From: Candidatus Cellulosilyticum pullistercoris
GTDB lineage: Bacteria; Bacillota; Clostridia; Lachnospirales; Cellulosilyticaceae
DNA length: 8,367 bases
Direction: 5' to 3'
Assembly (NCBI GenBank): GCA_018883705.1
Contig: JAHLFQ010000131.1
Span: 1 to 8,367, forward strand
Under the pieces are notes generated by a model that had not been told where the DNA came from, searched no databases, and worked only from the letters and a program-made list of their open reading frames with translations. Position numbers and translations under genes: made by a program. Positions 1 to 6,223 of the stretch are shown here, one piece after another. Positions within the stretch are counted from its first letter, which is position 1. Each line of letters begins with the position of its first letter.

Positions 1-359
1 ACTTCATAGTCATAAGCTTTTAAAGCGTTCTCTACAACTCTCATTCCACCAAATGGATGACAGCTTCTAACAAGTGGTGCATCTGTTTGAAGACCAACAA
101 TTTTTTCTTTATCTTTATTAATGTAACCTGCTGCGTGAGATGTGATAGTTGCTATTGTTTTAGTATCCGCAAAGCAACCTCTTTCTCTTTCTTTAACCAT
201 TAATTCGCTTAATTGTTCCCAAAGATCTAAAGTATCTTGTGTTGGACCAGCAAGGAAGGAATCGTCCCCTCTATATTCTGTATAGTTATTAACAATAAAG
301 TCTCTTACATTAATTTCATTTTCCCATTTGCCTGATTTAAAATTTCTCCAATGTGTCAT
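1..359 (-). CDS. pflB: Formate C-acetyltransferase (pyruvate formate-lyase), N-terminal part; runs off the left edge
   Basis: This is the first 119 codons of pyruvate formate-lyase, the cytoplasmic glycyl-radical enzyme that turns pyruvate and CoA into acetyl-CoA and formate during anaerobic growth. Family-typical stretches are WRNFKSGKW near the N-terminus, INVRDFIVNNYTEYRGDDSF (16-35), ITSHAAGYINKDKEKIVGLQ (72-91) and the block HPFGGMRVVENALKAY (101-116). The catalytic cysteine pair and the C-terminal radical glycine lie beyond the window, so activity cannot be judged. I chose the ATG at 357-359 because AAAAGGGG sits 8 bases before it. The in-frame ATG at 363-365 is only 2 bases from the same SD. 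The gene has its own promoter and a palindromic candidate operator in the leader. mgsA lies upstream on the same strand, about 200 bp away. The family call is very secure. Whether it is the housekeeping PflB or a paralogue cannot be told from this part. Confidence 0.95.
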   Translation of the reverse strand, partial: MTHWRNFKSGKWENEINVRDFIVNNYTEYRGDDSFLAGPTQDTLDLWEQLSELMVKERERGCFADTKTIATITSHAAGYINKDKEKIVGLQTDAPLVRSCHPFGGMRVVENALKAYDYE

Positions 360-406
360 TTGCATTGCCCCTTTTAAGTCACTTCTAATATAATTATGTG
401 TGTGTC

Positions 407-435
407 GCTAGGTTGTATACAGTATACAACTTAGC
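407..435. promoter_or_regulatory. Palindromic candidate operator in the pflB leader
   Basis: The core GTTGTATACAGTATACAAC (412-430) is a perfect 9-bp inverted repeat around a single central base. It extends outwards with four more pairs (GCTA/TAGC) after one mismatched position (411/431), giving 13 of 14 paired positions per arm. It starts a few bases downstream of the predicted pflB transcription start, a classic repressor position. It matches neither the Rex site (TTGTTAA-N4-TTAACAA) nor a CcpA cre box. The TGTATAC/GTATACA half-sites loosely recall GntR-family operators, but that assignment is a guess. In RNA it could form a stem-loop near the 5' end. No T-run follows, so it is not an intrinsic terminator. 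Confidence 0.7.
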
Positions 436-445
436 TTATGAGTTC

Positions 446-475
446 ATCATATCATACTTTATAATATTTGTGCAA
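446..475 (-). promoter_or_regulatory. Predicted sigma-A promoter of pflB
   Basis: On the minus strand a -35-like TTGCAC (470-475) is followed after 18 bases by TATGAT (446-451). A second, overlapping TATGAT lies at 451-456 but has only a 13-base spacer. The predicted start is near 439, giving a leader of about 80 bases that contains the palindrome at 407-435. The surrounding AT-rich stretch could hold a further weak promoter: TTGATA, 18 bases, TACAAT, on the minus strand around 495-530. Confidence 0.5.
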
Positions 476-561
476 TACATAATACTAATTAATAATTATT
501 CTTTATTGTATTGAATTGTTTTAAATTTTATCAAATTGTATCAAACTTTTCTTTCTATTAT

Positions 562-1053
562 TTAACTTAATTCTTTATTTTCCGCATATTGATTGGTGCG
601 TTTGCTAATACGTTTTGCATAATCAATAATCTTACGATCATAAGTATCATTCATTAATGGTGATGTAATGAGAAAATCCGCTGTAGATTGATTAGTGGCT
701 ACTGGAATATCATAGAGTGCTGCAATACGAAGTAATGCTTTTACATCTGGATCATGTGGTTGTGAAGCAAGTGGATCCCAGAAAAAAATCATAAAATCAA
801 TTTTGCATTCGACGATACGACACCCAATTTGTTGGTCACCACCTAAAGGCCCACTATTAAATGCCGTTACAGGTAGCTCTGTTTCTGCTGCAATAAGTCT
901 TGCTGTGGTACCTGTTCCACATAGAAAATGCTTATTTAAAATTTCTTTATTTGTTTGTACCCAATTAATGAGATCTCTTTTTCGATTATCATGCGCAATC
1001 AGCGCGATGCTTTTTTGTTTTTCCATTTTTACAATAGTATAGTCTTTATCCAT
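562..1053 (-). CDS. mgsA: Methylglyoxal synthase
   Basis: The 163-aa cytoplasmic enzyme converts dihydroxyacetone phosphate to methylglyoxal and phosphate, opening the phosphate-releasing bypass of lower glycolysis. The whole MGS-like fold is present: the AHD start (His21), the phosphate-binding GTGTTA at 46-51, SGPLGGDQQIG at 67-77 with catalytic Asp73 (E. coli Asp71), FFWDPL at 90-95, and PHDPDVKALLRIA at 99-111 with His100 and Asp103. It ends with PVATNQSTADFLI at 117-129. The length is slightly above the E. coli protein (152 aa) through short extensions at both ends. The ATG at 1053 has AAGGGGGA (1062-1069) 8 bases upstream. The next Met (residue 10) has no such site. The gene lies 63 bp downstream of the helicase gene on the same strand and may be co-transcribed with it. 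With pflB downstream it forms a pair of pyruvate-node overflow genes. The identification is secure. Confidence 0.97.
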   Translation of the reverse strand: MDKDYTIVKMEKQKSIALIAHDNRKRDLINWVQTNKEILNKHFLCGTGTTARLIAAETELPVTAFNSGPLGGDQQIGCRIVECKIDFMIFFWDPLASQPHDPDVKALLRIAALYDIPVATNQSTADFLITSPLMNDTYDRKIIDYAKRISKRTNQYAENKELS

Positions 1054-1089
1054 TAGGTCAGTCCCCCTTGATTTGTTTTATACCTCTAA

Positions 1090-1114
1090 CTATTTTTATT
1101 ATAACTAAAAATAG
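1090..1114 (-). promoter_or_regulatory. Weak AT hairpin and possible mgsA -10 box
   Basis: The gap between the helicase stop and mgsA contains a perfect 9-bp inverted repeat (CTATTTTTA, 7-base loop, TAAAAATAG). It has a single G-C pair and no T-run behind it, so it is a poor terminator. The loop and inner arm hold TATAAT on the minus strand (1098-1103), a perfect -10 hexamer, but no good -35 lies at 16-18 bases. It may be a weak internal promoter for mgsA. Confidence 0.3.
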
Positions 1115-1116
1115 TA

Positions 1117-3603
1117 TTATTCACTATAGTTTTTTATTACTTTATACTGATTTGCAATTTGGTCTAAAAAAATACTTCTTTTTGCCTCTAAGTGATAGGA
1201 AAGATACAGTTTTTTCTTAGCTCTTGTCATCGCTACATAAAAAAGTCTCATTTCTTCTGTTAAATGATTTTCTTTTATACTCCGATAAGATGGAAACAGA
1301 CGCTCATTACATCCTGCTACATACACCTCATCAAATTCCAAGCCTTTTGCTTGATGAATTGTAATAATCGGAATACGTCCTTTAAATAAATCACTTTGTT
1401 CGATTTCACTATAATGCAACGCAGAGAAAGTAAGAAGGTTAATGATGTTATCCTGGTAAGAGCGTTTAGGATCTTCCAAAGCACTTGCTATGCGATAGAG
1501 TGCACGTATACTTTCCAGCTGATTTTTATCATAATACTGCTTAAATAGACATTCATTCATTAAAAAGGTTAAACTTTCTTCTAAGGAATGATTTTCTAAA
1601 TACTGTGTAATCTCTAGAAGCTTATTTTTGTACTCTTCAATATAACAATAATAGGCTTCTATTTTTTCTAAGCGCTCTTGTTTTTTTAGCATAATATGTT
1701 CCAGTAAATGAGTTAAAATCTCACTTGTAGCTAAAATATCTTGCATCGCATTATGATTAGGCTTAGTATTTGTCACAATGAGCTTTGATAAGGTATCTAA
1801 TTTATGATTAGGAAGCTTAGGGTATACCTTATAGGCTAGATCCAATGTATCATATATAAAATGGCCTTTAAGTAGTGGCTTATGATAGCGGCTCATCATG
1901 CTATTAATGATTTGTAAATCATAATTCACATTATGTCCTACAATGACCTTATCCTTAACAAAGGCATGAAGTTTATCTAAAGCCTTCTCCGGATCCACTC
2001 CTTCTTTTTGCAGCTGTTCGTCTGAAAAACCATGTACATAGTAGGAATCCCCAACAGGACGAGTTGGTTTTAATAACACATCTAATGCTTCTTTAACGCC
2101 GTCTTTACCATAACAAATAGCTGCAATCTGAATGATATCATCTGTTGTTGTTGAAAGCCCAGTAGATTCTACATCTAATACAACCACTTGATTCTTTTTA
2201 TAAGACTCGAAAAGCTGACTATAAGGATCTTTAGAATCTGTTTTAAACCAATCATGAAGATACATATAGCAAGATTTACTTTCTCTTAACTGTCTCATAA
2301 GCCATTCTGGCATGTCTATATAGGGATGTGCGCCTATCTTTAATAAGGCATGTCCATTTCGTTCATTAATAGCATATTCGAAGAAACCTAAAAGTTCTTT
2401 GACTTCTTTTTTTCGAAAAAGTTTTGTATCTTCCATAATAGTACAGGGTATATTAGCCTTTATAAAAGCATCTGCAATACTTTTTGCATAGCTGTTGGTA
2501 CGAGTTAAAATAGCCATTTGGTGAGCTGAACATGATGAATTTTTAACTTGCTGCAATAAAAATTGTATTTCTTGCTGACTATTTTTTGCTTCTAAAAGCT
2601 CTATCTTTTCACCTTCTACAATAGAGGTTGCATGACATAAACTTGGATAAAGCTGGCTACTTTTTATATAATCATTAGCTGCAGCTAATAAAATTTGTGT
2701 ACTTCGGTAATTAAGTGTCAGTTTTATTTCCTTAGGTTCATAATCTACTCTATAGGCATTAATCATACTCTCTGGATTAGAACCTCGCCATTCATAGATG
2801 GTTTGATTAAAATCACCGAACAAGGATAACTGCCCCTCTTTTGCAAGACATTTAATCAGCTCATATTCTCTAATGCTGGTGTCTTGCATCTCATCCACTT
2901 GAATCACTTTAAAATACTTTTGCCATTTGCTAGCAATACTTTCTTGCTCTAATAAGTACTTTGCTTCCACAACTAAATCCATAAAGTCAATACAATTATT
3001 TTCTTTTAAATAACGTGTATAGGTGTTAAATAACTTCAAACCAAATTTTCGAATAAAACCATCACTTTTTTGGAAGCTAACATAATCTTGCTTTAAGTAG
3101 CTACGAATCACCTCGTTCCATTCATAGCGCTTCTCAATAGGAAAGGTTAAAGCATGACGTTTCACATTTTCAAAAAAACTAAGTAATTGCGGATAATATA
3201 ACTGATCATCATTGATACCATTTTGTGTAATTATTTTTTGCACGATACTCAAACTATCAGCCTCATCAATGATTGTGCATGGAAACGAAAAATGAGAAGC
3301 TTCCTTTTCATGACATATCAAATAGTAGCAAAAAGAATGAAACGTCTTAACCAGTATATGCTTACCTTCCTGCGGACTATAAAGTTCAATACGCGCTTTC
3401 ATTTCTTTGGCTGCTTTATTAGTAAATGTCAAGCATAAGATTTGCTGAGGCTCCATACCATCGTAAATGAGCTTTGCCACACGCATTGCAATGACTTTTG
3501 TTTTTCCTGTACCTGCTGGTGCAAGTACCAAAAGATTTTGATCTATTTGATTGACAACTTGCTGCTGTAGTGGATTAAGTTTTTCATAATCGGACCAAAA
3601 CAT
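1117..3603 (-). CDS. UvrD/PcrA-type superfamily 1 DNA helicase with an inserted DnaQ-like 3'-5' exonuclease domain
   Basis: This 828-aa protein has every SF1A helicase motif. They are the Q motif (9-17), Walker A APAGTGKT (28-35), Ia LTFTNKAAKEMKAR (58-71), Ib TFHSF (87-91), DExx box VDEMQDTS (236-243), III LFGDFNQTIYEWRGS (261-275), IV LTLNYRS (295-301), V ITIHQAKGLEFDEVYVAG (747-764) and VI EEMRLFYVAMTRA (783-795). Between IV and V, where UvrD carries domain 2B, lies a complete DEDDh exonuclease (about 472-634): VVLDVESTGL (Asp477, Glu479), GHNVNYDL (Asp562) and HNAMQD (His617, Asp622). By family it should unwind DNA with ATP and trim 3' ends, probably in repair. Coupling of the two activities is inference. 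Only about 26 residues follow motif VI, so the RNA-polymerase-binding Tudor tail of PcrA is absent. The ATG has AAAGGGG 7 bases upstream. The gene is divergent from the methyltransferase gene. Confidence 0.93.
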   Translation of the reverse strand: MFWSDYEKLNPLQQQVVNQIDQNLLVLAPAGTGKTKVIAMRVAKLIYDGMEPQQILCLTFTNKAAKEMKARIELYSPQEGKHILVKTFHSFCYYLICHEKEASHFSFPCTIIDEADSLSIVQKIITQNGINDDQLYYPQLLSFFENVKRHALTFPIEKRYEWNEVIRSYLKQDYVSFQKSDGFIRKFGLKLFNTYTRYLKENNCIDFMDLVVEAKYLLEQESIASKWQKYFKVIQVDEMQDTSIREYELIKCLAKEGQLSLFGDFNQTIYEWRGSNPESMINAYRVDYEPKEIKLTLNYRSTQILLAAANDYIKSSQLYPSLCHATSIVEGEKIELLEAKNSQQEIQFLLQQVKNSSCSAHQMAILTRTNSYAKSIADAFIKANIPCTIMEDTKLFRKKEVKELLGFFEYAINERNGHALLKIGAHPYIDMPEWLMRQLRESKSCYMYLHDWFKTDSKDPYSQLFESYKKNQVVVLDVESTGLSTTTDDIIQIAAICYGKDGVKEALDVLLKPTRPVGDSYYVHGFSDEQLQKEGVDPEKALDKLHAFVKDKVIVGHNVNYDLQIINSMMSRYHKPLLKGHFIYDTLDLAYKVYPKLPNHKLDTLSKLIVTNTKPNHNAMQDILATSEILTHLLEHIMLKKQERLEKIEAYYCYIEEYKNKLLEITQYLENHSLEESLTFLMNECLFKQYYDKNQLESIRALYRIASALEDPKRSYQDNIINLLTFSALHYSEIEQSDLFKGRIPIITIHQAKGLEFDEVYVAGCNERLFPSYRSIKENHLTEEMRLFYVAMTRAKKKLYLSYHLEAKRSIFLDQIANQYKVIKNYSE

Positions 3604-3670
3604 GGCTTCACCCCTTTCTATTTAGGATATAGATCGTTTCAAAAACATGTTTCCTGCTCATAACCCCTTT

Positions 3671-3699
3671 ATTATAACATAGTTTATAACACGATTTAT
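3671..3699 (-). promoter_or_regulatory. Predicted extended -10 promoter of the helicase-exonuclease gene
   Basis: TGTTATAAT on the minus strand (3671-3679) is a full extended -10 element, with the TATAAT hexamer at 3671-3676. The -35 region 17 bases further out (ATAAAT, 3694-3699) is poor, as is usual when the TG extension is present. The predicted leader is about 60 bases. Its -10 box lies about 100 bp from that of the divergent methyltransferase gene. Confidence 0.5.
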
Positions 3700-3719
3700 A
3701 TGTTAAGCTACTTGACCTA

Positions 3720-3740
3720 TAGTCCTCATCATGAGGCCTA
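3720..3740. promoter_or_regulatory. Imperfect 21-bp palindrome between divergent promoters
   Basis: The core CCTCATCATGAGG (3724-3736) is a perfect 6-bp inverted repeat around one central C. It extends by TAG/CTA outside one mismatched position (3723/3737), so 9 of 10 positions per arm pair. It is GC-rich for this spacer and ends 11 bases before the -35 of the plus-strand promoter. That suits an activator or shared operator. The minus-strand -35 is about 20 bp away on the other side. No regulator is identified. Confidence 0.4.
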
Positions 3741-3751
3741 CTGCCTTTACC

Positions 3752-3780
3752 TTGTTTCAAACAGGATTCTATGCTATAAT
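3752..3780 (+). promoter_or_regulatory. Strong predicted sigma-A promoter of the methyltransferase-nuclease pair
   Basis: TTGTTT (3752-3757), a 17-base spacer and a perfect TATAAT (3775-3780) with the extended TG at 3772-3773 make this the best promoter in the window. The start should fall near 3787, about 32 bases before the ATG. The -35 overlaps an 11-bp perfect palindrome, TGTTTCAAACA (3753-3763), which may be a second small operator or chance. Confidence 0.75.
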
Positions 3781-3818
3781 TTTCACCATAAAATTTGCAA
3801 TTAAATGGGAGAAATACT

Positions 3819-4976
3819 ATGGATGAATTTATGACCTTATTAAATGAGGCTCTAGGCAAAAAGACCTTTATTAAATGTATTTGGAGTAATCCACGTACTA
3901 AAGACCACTATCAAAAAGTAATCTTAAAACCAATCTTGTTAAAAAATGAATTGGCATTACAACTTGCTAAAACAAAAGATAACAAAGAATATCATGAAAA
4001 TATTGCTTTAGATGAGGTCCCTTCTAAGCTGACAGATTTACTAACAGGCTTTAAGCAAGTTCAGCTCTACACAACAAGCAATGACTACCAATGCTTAATT
4101 AATAAAAAATATAAGTGGCATATCAAAAAACAAGCCCCTTCTCTAACAGCACCTACCTCCCTTTCTCATAATAGACAAAAGCAATATATTTTAGACACGA
4201 CCTCTTCACAGGATTTCTTAAAGGCTCTTGGCCTTATGGATGAAAAGGGCCAAATTAAACCTTCAAAATATGATAAATATAAGCAGATAAATCGCTATCT
4301 TGAATTTGTATCAGATTGTACAAGCTATTTAGATAAAGAGCCTATTCGTATTATAGACTTTGGATGTGGCAAATCCTACTTAACCTTTGCACTTTATCAT
4401 TACTTAACCCATATTTTAAATAAAAAAGTTGAGGTGATTGGTTTAGATCTAAAAAAAGATGTTATTGCTTTTTGTGAAGATTTAGCAAGAAAGCTTGGTT
4501 ATACACATCTCCACTTTCAGGTAGGGGATATTGGTACCTATACAACGGATCAACCGATTGATATGGTTGTTTCCCTTCATGCTTGTAATACAGCTACCGA
4601 TGCAGCCCTTGAAAAAGCTGTAGGTTGGGGTGCTAAAGTTATTCTTGCTGTTCCTTGCTGCCACCATGAAGCCTATACACAAATTAATAATGATACCCTC
4701 AGTCCTATATTAAAGCATGGTATTTTAAAAGAGAGAATTGCTGCTCTTGTTACTGACGGATTACGTGCACAACTTCTAGAAAGCTGTGGGTATGAAGTAA
4801 GTGTTATGGAATTTATTGATATGGCACATACACCTAAGAATATTCTTATTAAGGCGCTTCTTAAAAGAAATGCTTCAGTATCTACTGCTTCTTATGACGC
4901 TTATTGTAAAATAGCAAAAATGCTTCACCTAGATCTAACTTTAGAGAGAAGCTTAAAAAGCATAGATAAACTCTAG
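3819..4976 (+). CDS. Class I SAM-dependent methyltransferase, Methyltransf_32-like (METTL25/RRNAD1-type fold)
   Basis: The 385-aa protein has a Rossmann methyltransferase core from about 175 to 350. Visible elements are motif I IIDFGCGKSYLTFALYHYL (178-196), the ribose-binding acid in VIGLDLKKD (206-214), GDIG (236-239), motif IV MVVSLHACNTATDAAL (249-264) and AVPCCHHE (277-284). The DFGCGKSYLT, SLHAC and PCCH combination is characteristic of the family called Methyltransf_32 in Pfam, as far as I recall. The substrate is unknown; relatives are discussed as RNA or protein methyltransferases. Residues 1 to about 110 form a separate N-terminal domain (IKCIWSNPRTKDHYQKVILK) that I cannot assign. 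I chose the ATG at 3819 because GGGAG (3807-3811) precedes it by 7 bases. An in-frame TTG at 3795 has no SD. It is the first gene of a two-gene unit with the YprB-like nuclease. The domain call is secure, the role is not. Confidence 0.85.
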   Translation: MDEFMTLLNEALGKKTFIKCIWSNPRTKDHYQKVILKPILLKNELALQLAKTKDNKEYHENIALDEVPSKLTDLLTGFKQVQLYTTSNDYQCLINKKYKWHIKKQAPSLTAPTSLSHNRQKQYILDTTSSQDFLKALGLMDEKGQIKPSKYDKYKQINRYLEFVSDCTSYLDKEPIRIIDFGCGKSYLTFALYHYLTHILNKKVEVIGLDLKKDVIAFCEDLARKLGYTHLHFQVGDIGTYTTDQPIDMVVSLHACNTATDAALEKAVGWGAKVILAVPCCHHEAYTQINNDTLSPILKHGILKERIAALVTDGLRAQLLESCGYEVSVMEFIDMAHTPKNILIKALLKRNASVSTASYDAYCKIAKMLHLDLTLERSLKSIDKL

Positions 4977-4994
4977 AAAGGTTAGGTGATTTTA

Positions 4995-6017
4995 GTGAAA
5001 GCCTTAACCGAGCAGGCACTTTTTTTAGATATAGAAACAAGTGGACTTCACAAACAAAAAGATACGATCATTAGCATTGGTATACTATTTTTTGACCCTC
5101 AAAAACAACCTATCATGAAACATTGGTTTCTTGAGAAAAAAGAAGAGGAAAAAAGCTTACTTGAAAGCTTTCTCCTCTTTCTTTCAAGCTATCATACGAT
5201 TTATACCTATAATGGTAAAGGATTTGATTATCCCTTTTTACTAAGTCGTATGCAATATTATCATCTAGATACTACGCCTCTTCTTAGCCTTAAACTAATT
5301 GATCTTAAAGAGTCTCTTAAACATTTTTCACGTACCCGAATGACACTCGAAAAGATGCTTAACTTCAAAAGACAAAGTAGTACAAGTGGTAAAGATGTGA
5401 TTAAGTTATATCGTACTTATATAGATTCTCATCATATGATTTACTCTGACCTTATCATTCGCCACCAAGAAGATGAACTACGTAGCTTATTAGCTTTTTA
5501 TGAGCTATATGATATGCTCTTTAACTTTTCAAATTTAAAACACTTAGAATCTAAAGAAATAGCAGACACATTAACTCTAACGTTGCAAGCATCTACGCCC
5601 TTTACCTACTCTTTTAATGGAAGTGCTTTTGATTTACACTTTAGCTATCAAGAAGGTCATGATCTACTGCATCTCACATTGCCACTTATTCATACCTCTC
5701 TTAGGCACTATCTTGAACCTTGTAAAGATTATTATTATATTGAATCACAAGGCCAGCTTATGCATAAATCTCTTGCACAATTTATTCCTACTTCTTTAAG
5801 ACGACGCGCTACGAAAGAAGAGTGCTCTGTTATAAAATCTTCTTGCTATTTAAAAATTTACACGACCTATAAGTTAACAGCTTCTCTTTGGTATGATACC
5901 AATAAAGAGGTTTACATTGAGCTTATAGACTTTTCGCCGGATCTTTTATCCACTCAAATTTTTTGTCTATTCTTTAGGCGAGATTCAAAACAAAACTCTA
6001 AACCATCTACTTTATGA
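4995..6017 (+). CDS. YprB-like exonuclease with RNase H/DnaQ fold and unassigned C-terminal domain
   Basis: Residues 1 to about 175 of this 340-aa protein are an RNase H-like 3'-5' exonuclease domain of the YprB type. The motifs are FLDIETSGL (10-18, metal-binding Asp12 and Glu14), TYNGKGFDYPFL (71-82, Asp78) and IRHQEDELRSLLAFYEL (155-171, His157 and Asp160). All expected catalytic residues are present, so it is probably active on nucleic acid, substrate unknown. The second half (about 185-340) is beta-rich by eye and contains MHKSLAQFIPTSLRRRATKEE (256-276). It is not the TPR-like tail reported for Bacillus YprB, and I cannot name it. Start choice: the GTG at 4995 is preceded by AGGTGAT (4984-4990), complementary to the 16S tail with good spacing. 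The in-frame GTG at 4986 has AAAGG only 4 bases away. It follows the methyltransferase by 18 bp and is followed at once by a terminator. Confidence 0.85.
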   Translation: MKALTEQALFLDIETSGLHKQKDTIISIGILFFDPQKQPIMKHWFLEKKEEEKSLLESFLLFLSSYHTIYTYNGKGFDYPFLLSRMQYYHLDTTPLLSLKLIDLKESLKHFSRTRMTLEKMLNFKRQSSTSGKDVIKLYRTYIDSHHMIYSDLIIRHQEDELRSLLAFYELYDMLFNFSNLKHLESKEIADTLTLTLQASTPFTYSFNGSAFDLHFSYQEGHDLLHLTLPLIHTSLRHYLEPCKDYYYIESQGQLMHKSLAQFIPTSLRRRATKEECSVIKSSCYLKIYTTYKLTASLWYDTNKEVYIELIDFSPDLLSTQIFCLFFRRDSKQNSKPSTL

Positions 6018-6056
6018 AGAAAGAGCACTTCACCAGATTATGAAGTGCTCTTTCTT
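6017..6056. terminator. Bidirectional intrinsic terminator between convergent transcription units
   Basis: A perfect 14-bp stem (6019-6032 with 6041-6054), extendable to 16 bp, encloses an 8-base loop. The central arms are GAGCACTTCA and TGAAGTGCTC. On the plus strand it is followed by TTTCTTTCCTT and on the minus strand by TTTCTTCAT. It begins at the stop codon of the YprB-like gene, and lies only a few bases past the stop of the small minus-strand gene, so it should end both units. Confidence 0.9.
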
Positions 6057-6063
6057 TCCTTAA

Positions 6064-6207
6064 TTAAGGCTTTTCTATTTGCTTTTCTTTTAACTTTTTC
6101 TCAGCTTCTTCTTTTTTAGTCTTTAAAATAAAACCTTGAAGCTCATTAATGGCTTCATCCCAAGTTTTAGGTTTTTTATCTTTAGTTTCTTCTTGTCTAG
6201 CTTCCAT
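6064..6207 (-). CDS. Small lysine/glutamate-rich protein, 47 aa, last gene of the cmk operon
   Basis: This short frame reads MEARQEETKDKKPK, then TWDEAINELQGFILK and TKKEEAEKKLKEKQIEKP. It starts 16 bp after the cheR stop with GGAG (6214-6217) placed 6 bases before its ATG, and stops just before the shared terminator. It therefore fills the end of the operon neatly. The protein is highly charged, lacks cysteines, a signal peptide or a membrane segment, and should be mostly helical. A short amphipathic part around WDEAINELQGFIL could be a binding helix, and the Lys/Glu-rich tail could form a solvent-exposed helix. I do not recognise the family. Good SD, spacing and tight packing support a real gene; position next to cheR does not prove a chemotaxis role. 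Confidence 0.75.
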   Translation of the reverse strand: MEARQEETKDKKPKTWDEAINELQGFILKTKKEEAEKKLKEKQIEKP

Positions 6208-6223
6208 CTATTACTCCATCTTT

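Larger units (their letters stand above)
360..561. other. Intergenic region between mgsA and pflB
   Basis: This very AT-rich spacer of about 200 bp holds the pflB SD, the palindrome and the pflB promoter in its left half. In the right half (about 480-561) I found no convincing terminator hairpin after mgsA and no coding frame. The right half has only runs of A/T with the loosely repeated motif TTTGATA on the minus strand. Confidence 0.6.

Noticed and set aside
803..1042. Plus-strand open frame inside mgsA
   Set aside because: It is antisense to a clearly conserved enzyme and its translation shows no recognisable domain. It is a shadow frame.
1090..1114. Intrinsic terminator between the helicase gene and mgsA
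   Set aside because: The stem is nearly all A-T and no T-run follows on the minus strand, so it is unlikely to stop transcription.
3223..3438. Plus-strand open frame inside the helicase gene
   Set aside because: It is antisense to conserved helicase motifs and the product looks random.
3608..3859. Minus-strand 83-codon open frame across the divergent promoter region
   Set aside because: It is antisense to the start of the methyltransferase gene and covers both predicted promoters. The product resembles no known protein, and its frame ends just before the helicase start, in the helicase leader.
4482..4682. Minus-strand open frame inside the methyltransferase gene
   Set aside because: It is antisense to the SAM-binding core, with no recognisable product.
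5617..5799. Plus-strand open frame inside the YprB-like gene in another frame
   Set aside because: The hydrophobic composition follows from AT-rich codons read out of frame, and it lies wholly within a longer credible gene.
3604..6017. A new restriction-modification or phage-defence system (methyltransferase, nuclease, helicase)
   Set aside because: The methyltransferase lacks DNA-methyltransferase signatures such as (N/D)PP(Y/F) and belongs to a different family. There is no specificity subunit, sensor domain or mobile-element context. Function in repair or RNA metabolism is more likely.
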